Below, one piece after another: positions 1-10,428 of a stretch of DNA of 16,709 nt (position 1 is its first letter; the number at the start of each line of letters is the position of its first letter). Made by a program: the position numbers and the translations under genes. The DNA is taken from assembly GCA_900618425.1 (NCBI GenBank), contig UZAN01039552.1, positions 1 to 16,709 on the forward strand. Direction: 5' to 3'. This DNA is from Echinostoma caproni (lineage: Eukaryota; Platyhelminthes; Trematoda; Plagiorchiida; Echinostomatidae). The notes below the pieces were generated by a model that was given only the letters and a program-made list of their open reading frames with translations, searched no databases and was not told where the DNA came from.

Positions 1-1
1 C

Positions 2-707
2 CTCCGATCTCGGACTAATCTTCGCATGAGGGTTCTACCAACCATGTGTGTTTCTATGCTTCTCTTCTCAGTCTCTTTTAAACGTCTCCCCTATTATCTG
101 CCCCTTCGTTCAAAAAATTTTCTCTCCCTCCTGGGTGTATCCATAAATTCTTTTCTCTGTTGGTCTCCTTTTATTTCTACACCTGCCTCTCGCGCTGCAT
201 GCAAAGTTGGTTTGCTATTCCGCGCAAAGCGTTTCTTTACACCCAAGCACCTTCTCCTTTCAGTCAAATCTCGAATACGCCCGATGCTCGAATACTGCAG
301 CCACGTATGAGATGGAGATTCGTATTCGGCTCTTTCCCTCCTCGACCGGGTTCAACGTAACGCTATCTGGCTGATAGACGAACCGTCATTAACTTCCAAC
401 CTGTGGTCGCTTTCCCACCGCCGGGCAGTTGCTTCGTTATCTATTCTATCTTTACTATTTTGGTTTCTGCTTTGCCGAACTTGCTTCAGCGGTTCCCTTT
501 CCATTTTTCTTTTCTCATCCATCTCGTTCTCAAGAGAGCAGTCACTCTTATCAGGTTTCTGTCCCCAGATGCCGGACTTCTATCTTCCAATCTTCTTTTT
601 CCCCGAGGACTGCGAAATTATGGAACACTCTTCCCATTTCCGTGTTTCCCAACTCTTATAACCTTACCCTTTTCAAAAGCAGGATTAACAAATTGATTCT
701 TACTTGA
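2..707 (+). pseudogene. C-terminal region of LINE reverse transcriptase (ORF2-like), disrupted
   Basis: In functional LINEs this protein reverse-transcribes the element RNA at a nicked target. Only the region after the catalytic core is present. Recognisable family landmarks in order are LLGVSI, KVGLLFRAKRFFTP, a variant of the common IRPxLEYCSHVWDG block (codons up to 307), DRVQRNAIWLID, and a C-terminal RTAKLWNTLP ... LFKSRINK block ending at TGA 705-707. Reading frame 2 is used from position 2. At 308-310 the expected Trp codon of the HVWDG block is TGA, a premature stop. Near 440-446 the frame shifts to frame 0, where homology-like sequence resumes (YYFGF, then ELASAVP) to the natural stop. 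The ATG-initiated open frames at 26-310 and 429-707 are therefore two pieces of one broken gene. The 160-360 and 403-696 frames are shadows. Confidence 0.85.
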
Positions 708-751
708 ATGTTCCCCCACATACCTCCCCTTTACAGTATATCATTGATTAT

Positions 752-779
752 GGGATTTACCCCTGTTGCTGTAAATCCC
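752..779 (+). other. 3' UTR stem-loop of the left LINE
   Basis: Nine perfect base pairs (752-760 with 771-779) enclose a 10-nt loop, CCCTGTTGCT, ten bases before the A-rich tail. The position at the extreme 3' end of a LINE suggests a reverse-transcriptase recognition hairpin. The pairing is seen directly; the function is inferred from other LINEs. Confidence 0.6.
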
Positions 780-797
780 TTTGTGTGTAATAAAAAA

Positions 798-1482
798 GAG
801 AATAGATGGGTCAGTGAAGTGTGAACCGGTTACTGAGAGTCGGCTGCAATAATCCGCGACCACCGCCGTACAAATGCTGATCCATGTGGGTTGATTCCTG
901 TGACGTTATCTGCATTGTGGACTCTTACACAAATGGATCGGTGTTTTCTTTCAGTTACGCGGGCTACAAAACATTCCGCAAATTCTTTAAACTATACAAA
1001 TTGCACTGCATGTAGCTCCACTCAACGAAACTAAAGTGATATGAAGTAACGTCGTGTTGCACAAGTGTATGAAATTAGCCGAAAATATATGTACAATATT
1101 ACCCGTAAGAAACAGGGGATCATCGAAGTAGAAGGGGGTGGGATAACGCTAACACTATACATTTATGTTTATCAGGGTATAACGCAACCTGATTCATCAC
1201 TGAGGCGTTGATTTCAGCTGCAGCAATAAGCGAACATTCCTATCTATAATCGTATTTGCCGGGAAGGTCGAGGAACTGTATAGATATAGCTGAACAATGA
1301 CCAACTGACATCAAAGCCTCCACTGTTGGTTAATCCATTTCTTGGAGTGCCTCAACATTAGGGAGACTAATTGCGTAGAGAGTTATCTGTTGTGGATAAC
1401 GTGAGCGCAGCGGATGTATTCAAGAAATTCCAGCAACTGAGTTTAAGGCAGAAGTTCTCTGAAAGTACGTATCAGTTTATTT
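798..1482. other. Non-coding DNA, no recognised feature
   Basis: This lies downstream of the LINE tail. A short open frame beginning near 1371 with TTG (not ATG) runs into the AAC microsatellite. Its first 30 or so codons look protein-like, but it has no recognised domain and its length is not above chance. Confidence 0.5.
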
Positions 1483-1552
1483 CAACAACAACAACAAGAA
1501 CAACAAAAACGACGACGACAACAACAACAACAATAACAATAACAACAACACA
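1483..1552. repeat. AAC/CAA trinucleotide microsatellite, interrupted
   Basis: About 70 bases consist almost entirely of CAA units, interrupted by GAA, ACG and ATA variants. Interruptions of this kind indicate an older, slowly decaying microsatellite. It is read as poly-Thr in one frame, which explains the low-complexity open frame across 1371-1586; that frame is not considered a gene. Confidence 0.9.
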
Positions 1553-3883
1553 CCAAACCAAACTTCAATCGATGTTCTCTAGATGACGTTACCTAGTCCA
1601 GTAACAAAACCTCCTGAAGCTGAAAAATAAGCTAAGTGATACAACACCATCGAACTGTTCCTGATTAATAGCGAAGCGATATTGATTAGAAACGTTGATG
1701 TTATTTCAACAAAGTCGAACGGTTAATTTTATCAGGCTGATCACCGTCTTCTACGATCAATGTGTTATTTGTGCCAGATAGCTTTTGTTGACATACACAA
1801 TTTCCTTTTCACTGCTAATGAAACTGTCAGCAAACACGTTGGTTCAGTAAGGCTAGGCTTATCTTTCGTTTCCAATGTCTAATCACGTTGTTGCCCCAAC
1901 GGACTGACTTTCTGCACGGAAAGACGGAAGACTTCTGTTGGTGAACGGTGTATGGAAGATAGACAGACAACCAGTTCTATCCTAACCGGAGTGAGATGTT
2001 CATGGCTCAACGCCCTTAGACACGTTAGAAATCGGTCTTGTATTCGCATAATTCATACAATTTGCGCGTGAATGTCCACGTGTACCCATTACTGACTCGG
2101 TTCTGGTTATAGGAGGAATGGATTCGTACATTCTGTCGAATGGGTATGGGAGGGGACTACTGGTTTGTCGGTCTTTCGTGGTGGTCAATTGGTTAGTGGT
2201 CTGAGGTTTCTTGTGATGTGGCTGTATGTGCTTGTATGTTTGGTAGCAGACTAACCAAAGTGCTAGTTCCTATGGCTTTTTGTTGTTGAATCAGGCACTG
2301 ATTGATTGCGGTATGGGATTTTCATACCGAAAACTTGACTGTGACTCATCTGGGCATTTGGAAAAGCTTCATTTGCCAAATAGATATGTGGAGATGTTAC
2401 AAGGTTTTTTCATATTTGCGTGTGCGTATCTGAGTTTCTATGTACACGCGCACAAAACCGAATTTGTGTATTCCACTTGTGTGCCTGTGTACGTAGCACC
2501 ACGGAGGGAAAACAACACTGAAAAGTCCGTGGATTTGGTCGATTACACACAGTCATTGGAATACTGCAAATGTCGCGATTGCCCAGACCAGTTTCCACCC
2601 TACGTATCCGCAACAGAATAAAGCAACAGAGTGGTTTAAAAAAGCCAAACCGGGGACTTAGCTTATTTAATGTCGATGAAAAAAATCCCTTGGATTACCC
2701 AGACAGGCCTTTTGGGGGGCAGGTTTTTACTCTGATACGGAGCGATTGGTCTATGACCATTATCATCATTGCTGCTCGAATTTGTGTGAGAGGAAAAAGT
2801 GAGGCACAGCAACCGCAAAACATGTCTAGTATGGGAAAGAGCTGATTCGGTCGAGAATGTACACTTCGTCGATCTAAAATCATTCAGTGCTGGGTTTGAT
2901 AGGTATTGACCGATTCGAAAAGATCCAGGTGGACCGTTAGATGCGTTGGATGCGGATGACCGATGGCAACGGTGAGCGTGCGAGTGAGTATGATCAAACT
3001 GAGCGGGAATAATCCAGCGCGAACTTATTTACTAAATAATGATGAAGCGATATATCACACAACAGAGTGAGTTAGGCTATTTACAACTGAGCATCAGTAG
3101 GGAAAACTAATGCTATTAGCAATCAACAGTGAACTGTAAACGAATAATTGTAAGGTAATATTAGCAGTTTTGCTAGGTGACAAAAAAAAACGGGTCTTCA
3201 AAAACACTAACACAAAATATCGTATATGTTTTAGCAAGGTAAACAACAGAATATTGGTAATGTCTTAAATTTTGATTTCGGATAGCATCCTAATTGGGGT
3301 TTTTTCACCTTTTCGGTTAGGTAGCTGAAACTTCATTTTTGTAAGAACCTATAAAACCAAAGTAGAGTTGCGTAAAACGCTAAATTTAATCATGCGAAAT
3401 AGCGATTCATACGAATAATTGAATATGTTTGAAGTCAAGTTAAGATTTATGCACCCAATAAGGTGAACTTTTAGCACTGGCATTTATGCATCTTTCTGCC
3501 ATCTCATTTTCAGCGTTCCTGATTTCATAGCCACTGCCTCACTGGTTACAAACACTATTCTAGCAGATGACAGCCAAAATCTGGTTTGACTTTGGATATG
3601 TTCCCGCGATACACTGAAATTAAACAATTTGATTGTACTCGATTGATTGTGACAATTTGCTTTCTTTGGCTTGAAATTTGAGTCTACGTATTGCGACATT
3701 CTTGGTTTCGATGACCATGAGTCATACACTGTGTACTGTAGTGCTTTGTTTCTGGTTGCGACCTGTGGCAATCAACCCGGCTGAATACGAAAACAGGAGA
3801 AGACGGATGGTATCAACACACTACTAGGATATAAAGTAACCGACACTGAAAAGAAAGAACTAAGAGGATAAGGAAAGTGAACT
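1553..3883. other. Non-coding or unrecognised DNA
   Basis: This interval has no recognised gene. The longest open frame (2280-2621, plus strand, 113 codons, TTG start) shows no domain and no consistent splice context. A few somewhat GC-richer patches (about 1900-2250 and 2930-3010) could be old repeat or exon remnants, but I cannot name them. Confidence 0.5.
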
Positions 3884-3903
3884 GACCCCCCGGGGGTGGG
3901 GTC
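3884..3903. repeat. GC-rich imperfect palindrome (C6 next to G5-T-G4)
   Basis: GACCCCCC is followed directly by GGGGGTGGGGTC, giving a short GC-only hairpin and a G-rich strand in otherwise AT-rich DNA. It may be a structure-prone site, but I see no link to a gene. Confidence 0.6.
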
Positions 3904-3990
3904 GGAAGTTACTGTTAACGACACTGACAAATTATGTATTGTTTCTAACTTTGGATTGAACTCATCCTGGAGTTTTAAACAATACGCTAA

Positions 3991-3991
3991 N
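3991..3991. other. Ambiguous base (N)
   Basis: A single N lies between two copies of CGCTAA. It is an assembly or consensus ambiguity, not biology. Confidence 0.95.
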
Positions 3992-4544
3992 CGCTAAAGG
4001 CGATCGAAATGAAAAATACACATCAGCTCGGAAACTGGACGCCTTTGGTCTACTTTCAGCTGCCAACACTTCTGGAAAACATTGCAATATATCTGGTGAT
4101 GCGTGAAACAAACAACTTAGATGCGCCATTGTGAAACTCAAAAGACAACCTTGATGTTATCATCAATCCAGATGATATTGGCTGCAAAATGTCATTCATA
4201 ACTAACGTTGACATTCCCTCACACCGGTTTTCATGCGAAGTCAGAACAGCCTAAATCACAATAACAGTTTACCCTCGAGCGACTGGCCATGAGGTTGAGT
4301 TAAACAGAGATTCAGGTGGCATAATCCTCGCTATTCCGCATTTCTTTTCTGTAAGCCAGTACATTTTGAAGAGTACAGACCTAAATCAATTCTACCTGTT
4401 CCACTCGATTGACGTCACGAATTTCCTATCATTCCAAGGGACTAGTTTCGCGAATCTCATTTTAATGGAGGCAGTTTTTGTTTTATGATGCGTTCGTCGG
4501 GTAAATGAGGCGTAAAGTGAACAGTTCGGAGGCACTGGATAGCT

Positions 4545-4554
4545 GTTCGAACCC
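4545..4554 (+). promoter_or_regulatory. Isolated RNA polymerase III B-box-like sequence
   Basis: GTTCGAACCC matches the tRNA B box (GGTTCGANTCC) well. No convincing A box lies in the 30-70 bases upstream and no tRNA cloverleaf can be folded by eye. It is most likely a remnant of a tRNA-derived SINE, or chance. Confidence 0.3.
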
Positions 4555-5949
4555 GGTTGGATCTAACATAGTCTTATGCAGTATTTTGTTGGTTCAAAAC
4601 AACCCTAGTGTTTCTGTTTTGGATTGTTGTCTTCTTTTTTTGTTTTTCTAAAGATTATGATTCAAGAGATAGAACGTAAAAATGTATGCAATCAACGAAA
4701 TCTTTTGGGAATTAATGGCTTTGACTATTCATCAAGTACACTAAGATATGACCTCTCATTCACAGACAGCTGGTAGTCTTACATGTTTTTCACCTAAGCT
4801 ATCCTAGACAGCGAACAAAACTTGGTTTTGAAAAATTCATAACCTTGATAGTACAGTTATATATCTAGTTATAAATTATCAAAATAGTGGAATTATTTGG
4901 TGGTTGATTGCGATATGTAATTTGAAACTGAAGAAACAGAGCTTTGTTGCTGTTTTTCTTGGTTGGTTTAAAACTTTTCACAACTGTTCCAGTTTCGGTG
5001 TAGGACCTTGGCTTGTTTCGTTCAACTGAGTCATGTTGGGGCCAGGGTAAGCAAAATGACTGAATCAGTCGCTTTTGAGAACAAAAATTTATTGAGTGAG
5101 CGGATGACCACCACCTCAATTGTTACAGCATGGCATTAAAAAACAGCTTTTGATGGCTTTCCTGTGGTCTTGTAGATTGCCTTAACGGTGTCCCTGTTTA
5201 CTTGATGGCCCATGCCTACAGGGTATTCTATCACTGTATTTGTAATGGTTTTCCTTTTGCCTATGCTTATGCTCATTGATTCTTTGCAAGAATTGGCTAG
5301 CATTTCATCGTACATAACTTGAGCGAAGAAAGTGGTAAATGATCACAGGTAAGGAGAGTGCAGGCACTGTATCTATCCTTCGGCTTGTAAACTAGATACA
5401 TAGCATTGCGGCAGGACAACTACGCCCAATAGCGTTTTCGGCATTTTAGTAGCTCACACTTTAGTCATCCTTAAAATAAAGTATTCCGAAGAGCTCTTTT
5501 TGTTTCATTGTTGCCACTGGTGCTCTTGGAGGCCACTCTGTCAGGTTCCTCAGTACGAATCGTTCCGGAAAACTGTTATCGAAGGGTGTTTTGCTTTAAA
5601 TTTTCAATATCCTGGGCTAGATAGCCTTCTGAATAAATTTGACTTGGTTGATGAGAGAAGGTTTTGAACTAAGTTTCTCGTAGGCTTCAGAGAAACGACG
5701 CTGGTAAATTCAGCATATTTCGCCGTCCATGTTTGTTTACGAGGAACAGAACGTTTTACCGCAATTCCGCAGTTCTTCGCGAGTTCACACGTGGGAAGTG
5801 AAATTTAGATCACAGTTCCAATCCGAAGTGAAACTGATAGCGGTGGGAGAAAGCGATTGTCTTCCGTTTAGATTGAGAACAGATCATCTATCTTGATGGA
5901 ATCCGAACCCGAATACGAAAAATTTCTATTGTGTGAATTATGAAAAGTG
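4555..5949. other. Non-coding DNA, no recognised feature
   Basis: The interval is AT-rich with scattered stops in all frames. The minus-strand open frame at 4865-5119 is of a length expected by chance and has no domain. Confidence 0.5.
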
Positions 5950-6040
5950 CAGCAGCATCAGTGGTATTCGAACCCATGAACGGACGCCGCCCACATTTTT
6001 GTACAGCGCACAACCTACCAGTTGGGCTATGAGGCTACAC
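5950..6040 (-). mobile_element. tRNA-derived SINE head, minus strand
   Basis: Read on the minus strand, an A box TAGCCCAACTGG (6029-6018) is followed by a B box close to GGTTCGAATACC (about 5974-5963). AGCC/GGTT can pair as a D stem around a CAACTGGTA loop, and a degenerate T arm surrounds the TTCGAAT loop. The anticodon arm is too long and poorly paired, and the T stem has mismatches. This is therefore a tRNA-like head rather than a working tRNA. Spacing between boxes suits an internal RNA polymerase III promoter, which drives SINE transcription. Body and 3' end (expected below about 5950) could not be delimited. Confidence 0.55.
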
Positions 6041-9018
6041 TAGTAGTATTGATTTGGCTTGACCATCCTTCAAACTGAATTTTTGCGTTTCATCCTCAAT
6101 TGATACAGTCAATCATGCCCGCAGGATGTGTGAGCCCAGAGTTCTAACCCCAGATATAATGTTAGATATTTAATACTGATGACCTCTACTTACCTTTTTG
6201 AAGGCTAAGTTGAGTAAGTGATCTGAAGCTTTTGTTGAAAAGGATGCAGTCTGAAAGGTAATCAGTCCAAATTGATCTCACAACACCAATGGAAGTAAAA
6301 TGTAATGTAACTATTAACGTGCTCAATCTGTGGACCAAGTATTATGAACTCAGACATCATAGTATGGGTTATAATTTAATTATGAAGTAGGAATTTAGAG
6401 CGTTCGTTGTTGAACAAAGATTTTCAAAAATATTGCTCCTTGATATTTGGGATAAATCACATTGTTTAGGCAATGTTGTTTACACAGAATAAACAGATTT
6501 AATTTTAAAACGTGTACAAGACGACTAAGTTTAGTACATTCTTTCTTGATTTAGCCTACAAGGCTGACGTTAAAGTGGGTTCCGTAGACGACGTGACCAT
6601 TAGGTGTAGTTGGAGTGATGATCGCATTTCTACCAAACGTTTTCGATCGAGGAATAAAGTCAGATTATGAGGGAAAATGATGCGCTAAAATACCTGACGA
6701 ATAATATTCCTTCGTATACATCGGAGCTGTCAGGTGTCAGAATAACCTCCAGATTGAAGTAATCGTCTTTCCTCCCACTTCCCAGATCGGTTTGAAGTAA
6801 AGATATTAAGTAAAAATATGGAAAGAATGAAAATATTAGGGGGAAAAGCCATAGAATATTTTCCTCCTCCTAAAGATCGATGCATGTCAGTCAGCTGGAA
6901 ATTGCCTAGTTGTGTTCAGTGCTATTAAATGTTGTTCACCACAGCAGTGTGAGCGTGTTCAACGAAGTCATATTTCAGGGTGTTCTTCTAGTATCTTTTC
7001 TTTTGCAGATAAACTTATGGTTTTTTCTATCAGATCTCCATATTGACCCTTTACAAATGTGGTTACTGTCATTTTGTTTCGAACAATTCCAACTCATTTG
7101 TGAGTCGTTCTCTCAAAAGTTCTATGGTGTACGACTTGTTTGGAAGTTCTCAGTCTGCATTTTAAGTTATCAAAATATTATGAATGTGTCTGAACTCTAT
7201 CCTGATCCAAATTTCCAACCCTCCCCGTTAAGTTTCATGCCAAATCCATTCCTAGATCAACGTTAATTTAAAATCTCGGCGCGAAATTAAATAACAAATC
7301 CCCAATGCTTCGTTCACTTTTTCTACTAAATGAAGTGCTCTGTTCTTTCAGAATCACAACGCAGATATAACGTTCACCAATCCGTCAGTTCAACTTTTGA
7401 ATGACAATGAGTTAGTTCCCTAATCCTCTGTAGCGCTCACTTGATTTCTTTTTCTGGTCCGCGCGAAGAGGAACTTACGGCTTTGTGTCTTGATCTATCA
7501 ATAACGCGCTTCAACTTGGCTCATCTTTTCATTAGATTTTTCGGTGAGTATTATGATTTACGTGTGGAATTGCGCGAAAGGTTTGTTTTGACTATTCTTG
7601 CTCACCCTTCACATCTCTGAGTGTTAACCTTTCAAAAAGCCACATTCACTCCTTTCCCCATTACACAGCCTAAGTACTTCTTGCATGTTTTCGTTTTCAC
7701 AGGGATCTTCCTCGTATCAGGTGCATGTAGCCAGTGTGACCAATGATTTTTTGCATACGCCTCAGGCTGTGGAGCTGTTTTTCCTAAGTGCTCATACATA
7801 ATCACTTTTCACTCAACGCAAGTATATTTTCTTTGGTTAGTGAATACGTTTTTAGACAATAGTGCAGGATTAAAACCTGCATAAGTTTTGTTTTTCTAAG
7901 GCGTGGTGACCAAGAAAGACTGCTGAATAGCTGTTATTCGTTACTACACTTTTTCAGCAATAAGTATGATTTTTTACGTCCCTTGCGATATGTGAATTAC
8001 GATCCTCTTAACCATCGACAATATCTGTTTCACAGAGTAAGGATTTCAGCCCTTTCTTGAAGTTTTGCAATTCTAGTGCCGACAGGGACAAAACCACGCA
8101 GTACGCACTGTTACTGAGATACTGCTGGGATAAAACGAACCGCTCAGTGCACCTTATCAATTATCACAGAGTTATTCCCTTGCATATGAATAGTTTGGTC
8201 ATGTGCAAATAGGTTCATGTTATTTACGAGGCTACAAATCGAACATGGCTGAAAATTACTCAACAATGGATGGTTATCATTTTTCAGTGAACACACTAAC
8301 CCGAATGTTGTCTTTCGAATGTTTATAGACAGAATTAGTTGGGCATTTTGATAACAACACCAATAAGTCCTCAGCCACAAATGTTGGGATGATGACATAT
8401 TCTCGTTTCTTGCACCACTTTTTCTACACCAACAATGCGAAATCAGTTTGAGATGAACACCTCATCCGTTTGGTTCATTTTTTTGTTGAGATTCCGTTAC
8501 AATGGTTACATATTGAGGCATTTTCTGACCATTTTCTAAATAATTGACGATCGTGAATCCTGAATCTGTTGCTATGAAAATGACGAATCCATTCGATTGC
8601 CATTCAATTCTTCCATATTTTTGAACTAACTAAAAGTTCATCAAGCACATACCTAATGTAGAGTTTGAAATTAACTTTTTGTTTTAGCAGGACATTGCTA
8701 TGAGTCATAAACGCTGTTCAATAAATTTTCGTACCAAAACAACTTTATGAAAGGTGGATGGTGTGCCTCTTACAGGTTATTCATAAATCCAACTTAGTTG
8801 TTGGGAAGTTGAAAACAATCCTTCGCGGCTTTTCAAACAAACACTTCAATATTGCAGCATAACTAAAATGAAAATATGTTTGACACTAAACTATTACCGG
8901 AATTTGAAGAAAACGTTTCAACGCTGGTGTTAGTAGATGACCGGTAATGTGTGTGATCCCAAAGATACAAGTTTGCTTCGTCTGCTAATGTCATTACTGC
9001 GATATTTTCACTGAACGG
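6041..9018. other. Non-coding or unrecognised DNA
   Basis: No gene is recognised here. The plus-strand frame 6910-7266 (118 codons, TTG start) is the longest in the window. It crosses a good acceptor-like sequence (TATCTTTTCTTTTGCAG ending at 7008) but shows no domain, and about one open frame of that size is expected by chance. The minus-strand frame 8144-8398 is similarly unsupported. Confidence 0.5.
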
Positions 9019-9357
9019 ATGACCGTGATCTCATTTCTTTGCTGTGCTCTGATGCAAGCGGTAGTCGCAAAACGCTCCCCTGGTTCACGCGTCAGTACAA
9101 CCCTCCGGTGTATTCTACGGTCGAAATATTGAGAAAAACCCTACAGAATCCCGAAGGCATTTGTTAAAAAATGTGTTTGCCTAACCAGTAGGCAGAAATA
9201 TAACGAATGCGAAAATGGAAAATCGATTGTTGACGAAATAGACGTTCACAGTCTGATGGATAGCTTCCAGTTGGAGGAACTGCTAAAATGGATCAAAGCG
9301 AACGACCTGATTAACGCGGACGTGACTTGGACATTTGCCAACGTCCTTCTGATTTAA
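9019..9357 (+). CDS. Hypothetical small secreted protein, two-exon model (speculative)
   Basis: I do not recognise this protein. An ATG at 9019 starts a stretch resembling a signal peptide: a hydrophobic VISFLCCALMQAVVA core followed by Lys-Arg, with a plausible cleavage after VVA. The same reading frame is open from 8989 to 9129, stops at TGA 9130-9132, then is open again to TAA 9355-9357. A 39-nt intron, 9108-9146 (GTGTAT ... CTACAG), would remove the stop, keep the frame and give a protein of about 99 residues with three cysteines in the mature part and an acidic, helix-like C-terminal half (SFQLEELLKWIKAND). Very short 5' introns are typical of schistosome genes. Against it, the donor is weak, the lengths are within chance expectation, no poly(A) signal is obvious nearby, and no family is recognised. 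It could equally be a pseudogene or noise. Confidence 0.3.
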
Positions 9358-10235
9358 GAACCGGATATCTTTTTCGATGTTTTGTGAATCAGAAGAACTT
9401 TTGTCTCTGGTTAAATATCGGAATCGGTGAGGTCAATTCTCTTTTGGGCTCGTAATACTTATTTCAATTTACAAGGTTAATATTTCTGCCAAATTGAAAG
9501 CATAATGATGGAAAGTATTTTAGATTCAGTTTTGGCTGACTTATTCATGGTAGTCAAACAACCGCATCCACATAGTATAGTAGATTGTATCAGTCTGTCA
9601 GTAAGTGCTTCGCCAAACTATCTAGACAGAGCCTAAAAGAAGCCTAGACCAAGACTAGTCTAACACATTCCAGGATGTGTGGATCAATCAACTGTTGAAC
9701 GAATCACAATTAGACCACCAAGATAAAACACCACCAAACACCACACATCATTATCACTGATTGTTCGTCATCCATTAAAGTTCGATTCCCGACCTAGGGT
9801 GACCGGAACATTCAGAACTGTAGATCCTAAAACCGAATTCGCGTCTGCTACAGTTTTATAAGGAAGATCCATAGCAATCGATAAAACCCTGAACTGGCAA
9901 GTACATTTATTTAATTAATTGATTAATTTGTTTTGGCAGCAGTGCAGACTATGTTGAGCATCGATAGCTTATAAACACCTGGCAAACCTATTATAATAGT
10001 TGAAGTTTGGGATGTACAGTTTATAATTCTCCGGTATGAGTTATACAACACTGAGCTACTCTGTTTTCTGTTCAACTACACATGAGGGGAAGATCACTTA
10101 ATTATTTGTTATATTTGGGAGTCCTAATTTCTACTGCTTCACAACTTTGTCAATTCTTTGTTGTAGCGTGATGATAAAGCGACAGGTATGACTGTTCGCA
10201 TTTAACTCACAGTTATTTGTGAGTGCTGGTGTGGG
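9358..10235. other. Non-coding DNA with one weak B-box-like site
   Basis: GTTCGATTCCC (about 9781-9791) resembles a polymerase III B box, but I find no A box partner. An AT-rich TTAATTAATTGATTAA stretch lies near 9910. Nothing else is recognised. Confidence 0.45.
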
Positions 10236-10244
10236 ATAATTGAT
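10236..10244. repeat. Candidate target-site duplication, left copy
   Basis: ATAATTGAT occurs here and again at 10575-10583, bracketing the fold-back SINE locus. Nine bases is within the size range of LINE-mediated target-site duplications. The motif is AT-rich and overlaps the outer six bases of the left arm, so chance is possible. Confidence 0.35.
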
Positions 10245-10341
10245 ATTGGTTGACTATCATTCGGACTTCAACTTCACGCACAATCTTCAGATCATCAATT
10301 CTACCCTACACCCACAAGCATTAGACTCGAGTTTCGCTCCT
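10239..10341 (-). repeat. Left arm of a long inverted repeat (fold-back)
   Basis: This arm is the reverse complement of 10454-10556: 103 nt with three mismatches, the inner 77 or so being perfect. It contains, on the minus strand, the 3' half of the hammerhead (stem II 3' strand, GAAA, stem III and GUC) plus the SINE tail, but lacks the CTGATGA half. The junction is followed by the small palindrome TTCCATGGAA (10341-10350). Confidence 0.95.
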
Positions 10342-10403
10342 TCCATGGAAGGCGTGTGCGTTACGACTGTGCCAACTAGCTCATGCCATGCTATGTGTCC
10401 GGA

Positions 10404-10413
10404 GTTCAAATCC
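10404..10413 (+). promoter_or_regulatory. RNA polymerase III B box of the SINE head
   Basis: GTTCAAATCC matches the B-box consensus GTTCRANNCC. It lies 26 nt upstream of the ribozyme, as expected if transcription by polymerase III produces the ribozyme RNA. Box function is inferred. Confidence 0.55.
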
Positions 10414-10428
10414 CGTTAGGGACAGTGG

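Larger units (their letters stand above)
1..797 (+). mobile_element. 3' end of a jockey-like non-LTR retrotransposon (LINE), decayed
   Basis: This stretch carries the C-terminal part of a LINE reverse-transcriptase ORF, a roughly 80-nt 3' UTR and an A-rich terminus (AATAAAAAA at 789-797). The 3' UTR holds a 9-bp stem, GGGATTTAC (752-760) with GTAAATCCC (771-779), around a 10-nt loop. Such 3' stem-loops are commonly used by LINE reverse transcriptases to recognise their RNA. The element continues off the left edge, so its 5' end and target-site duplication cannot be judged. One stop and one frameshift in the ORF show this copy is dead. The sense strand is strikingly pyrimidine-rich over about 50-700, unlike the rest of the window. 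The clade (jockey rather than a neighbouring CR1-like lineage) is assigned from remembered family motifs, not a search. Confidence 0.85.

Noticed and set aside
374..381. AACCGTCA, resembling the start of a schistosome spliced leader
   Set aside because: Only eight bases match and it lies inside the LINE coding frame.
1483..1552. Regular short-repeat array, considered as a CRISPR-like structure
   Set aside because: It is a trinucleotide microsatellite without spacers, in a eukaryotic-type sequence.
1371..1586. Open frame with a Thr-rich C-terminal half
   Set aside because: The Thr run is a translation of the AAC microsatellite; start is TTG and no domain is present.
2280..2621. 113-codon plus-strand open frame with several cysteines
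   Set aside because: TTG start, no domain, antisense and overlapping frames are also open, and the length is near chance expectation.
6167..6180. CTGATGA near 6168
   Set aside because: No GAAA with a stem II partner follows within a suitable distance.
6910..7266. 118-codon plus-strand open frame, longest in the window
   Set aside because: It starts with TTG, has no recognised domain, and about one frame of this size is expected by chance in 16.7 kb at this stop-codon density.
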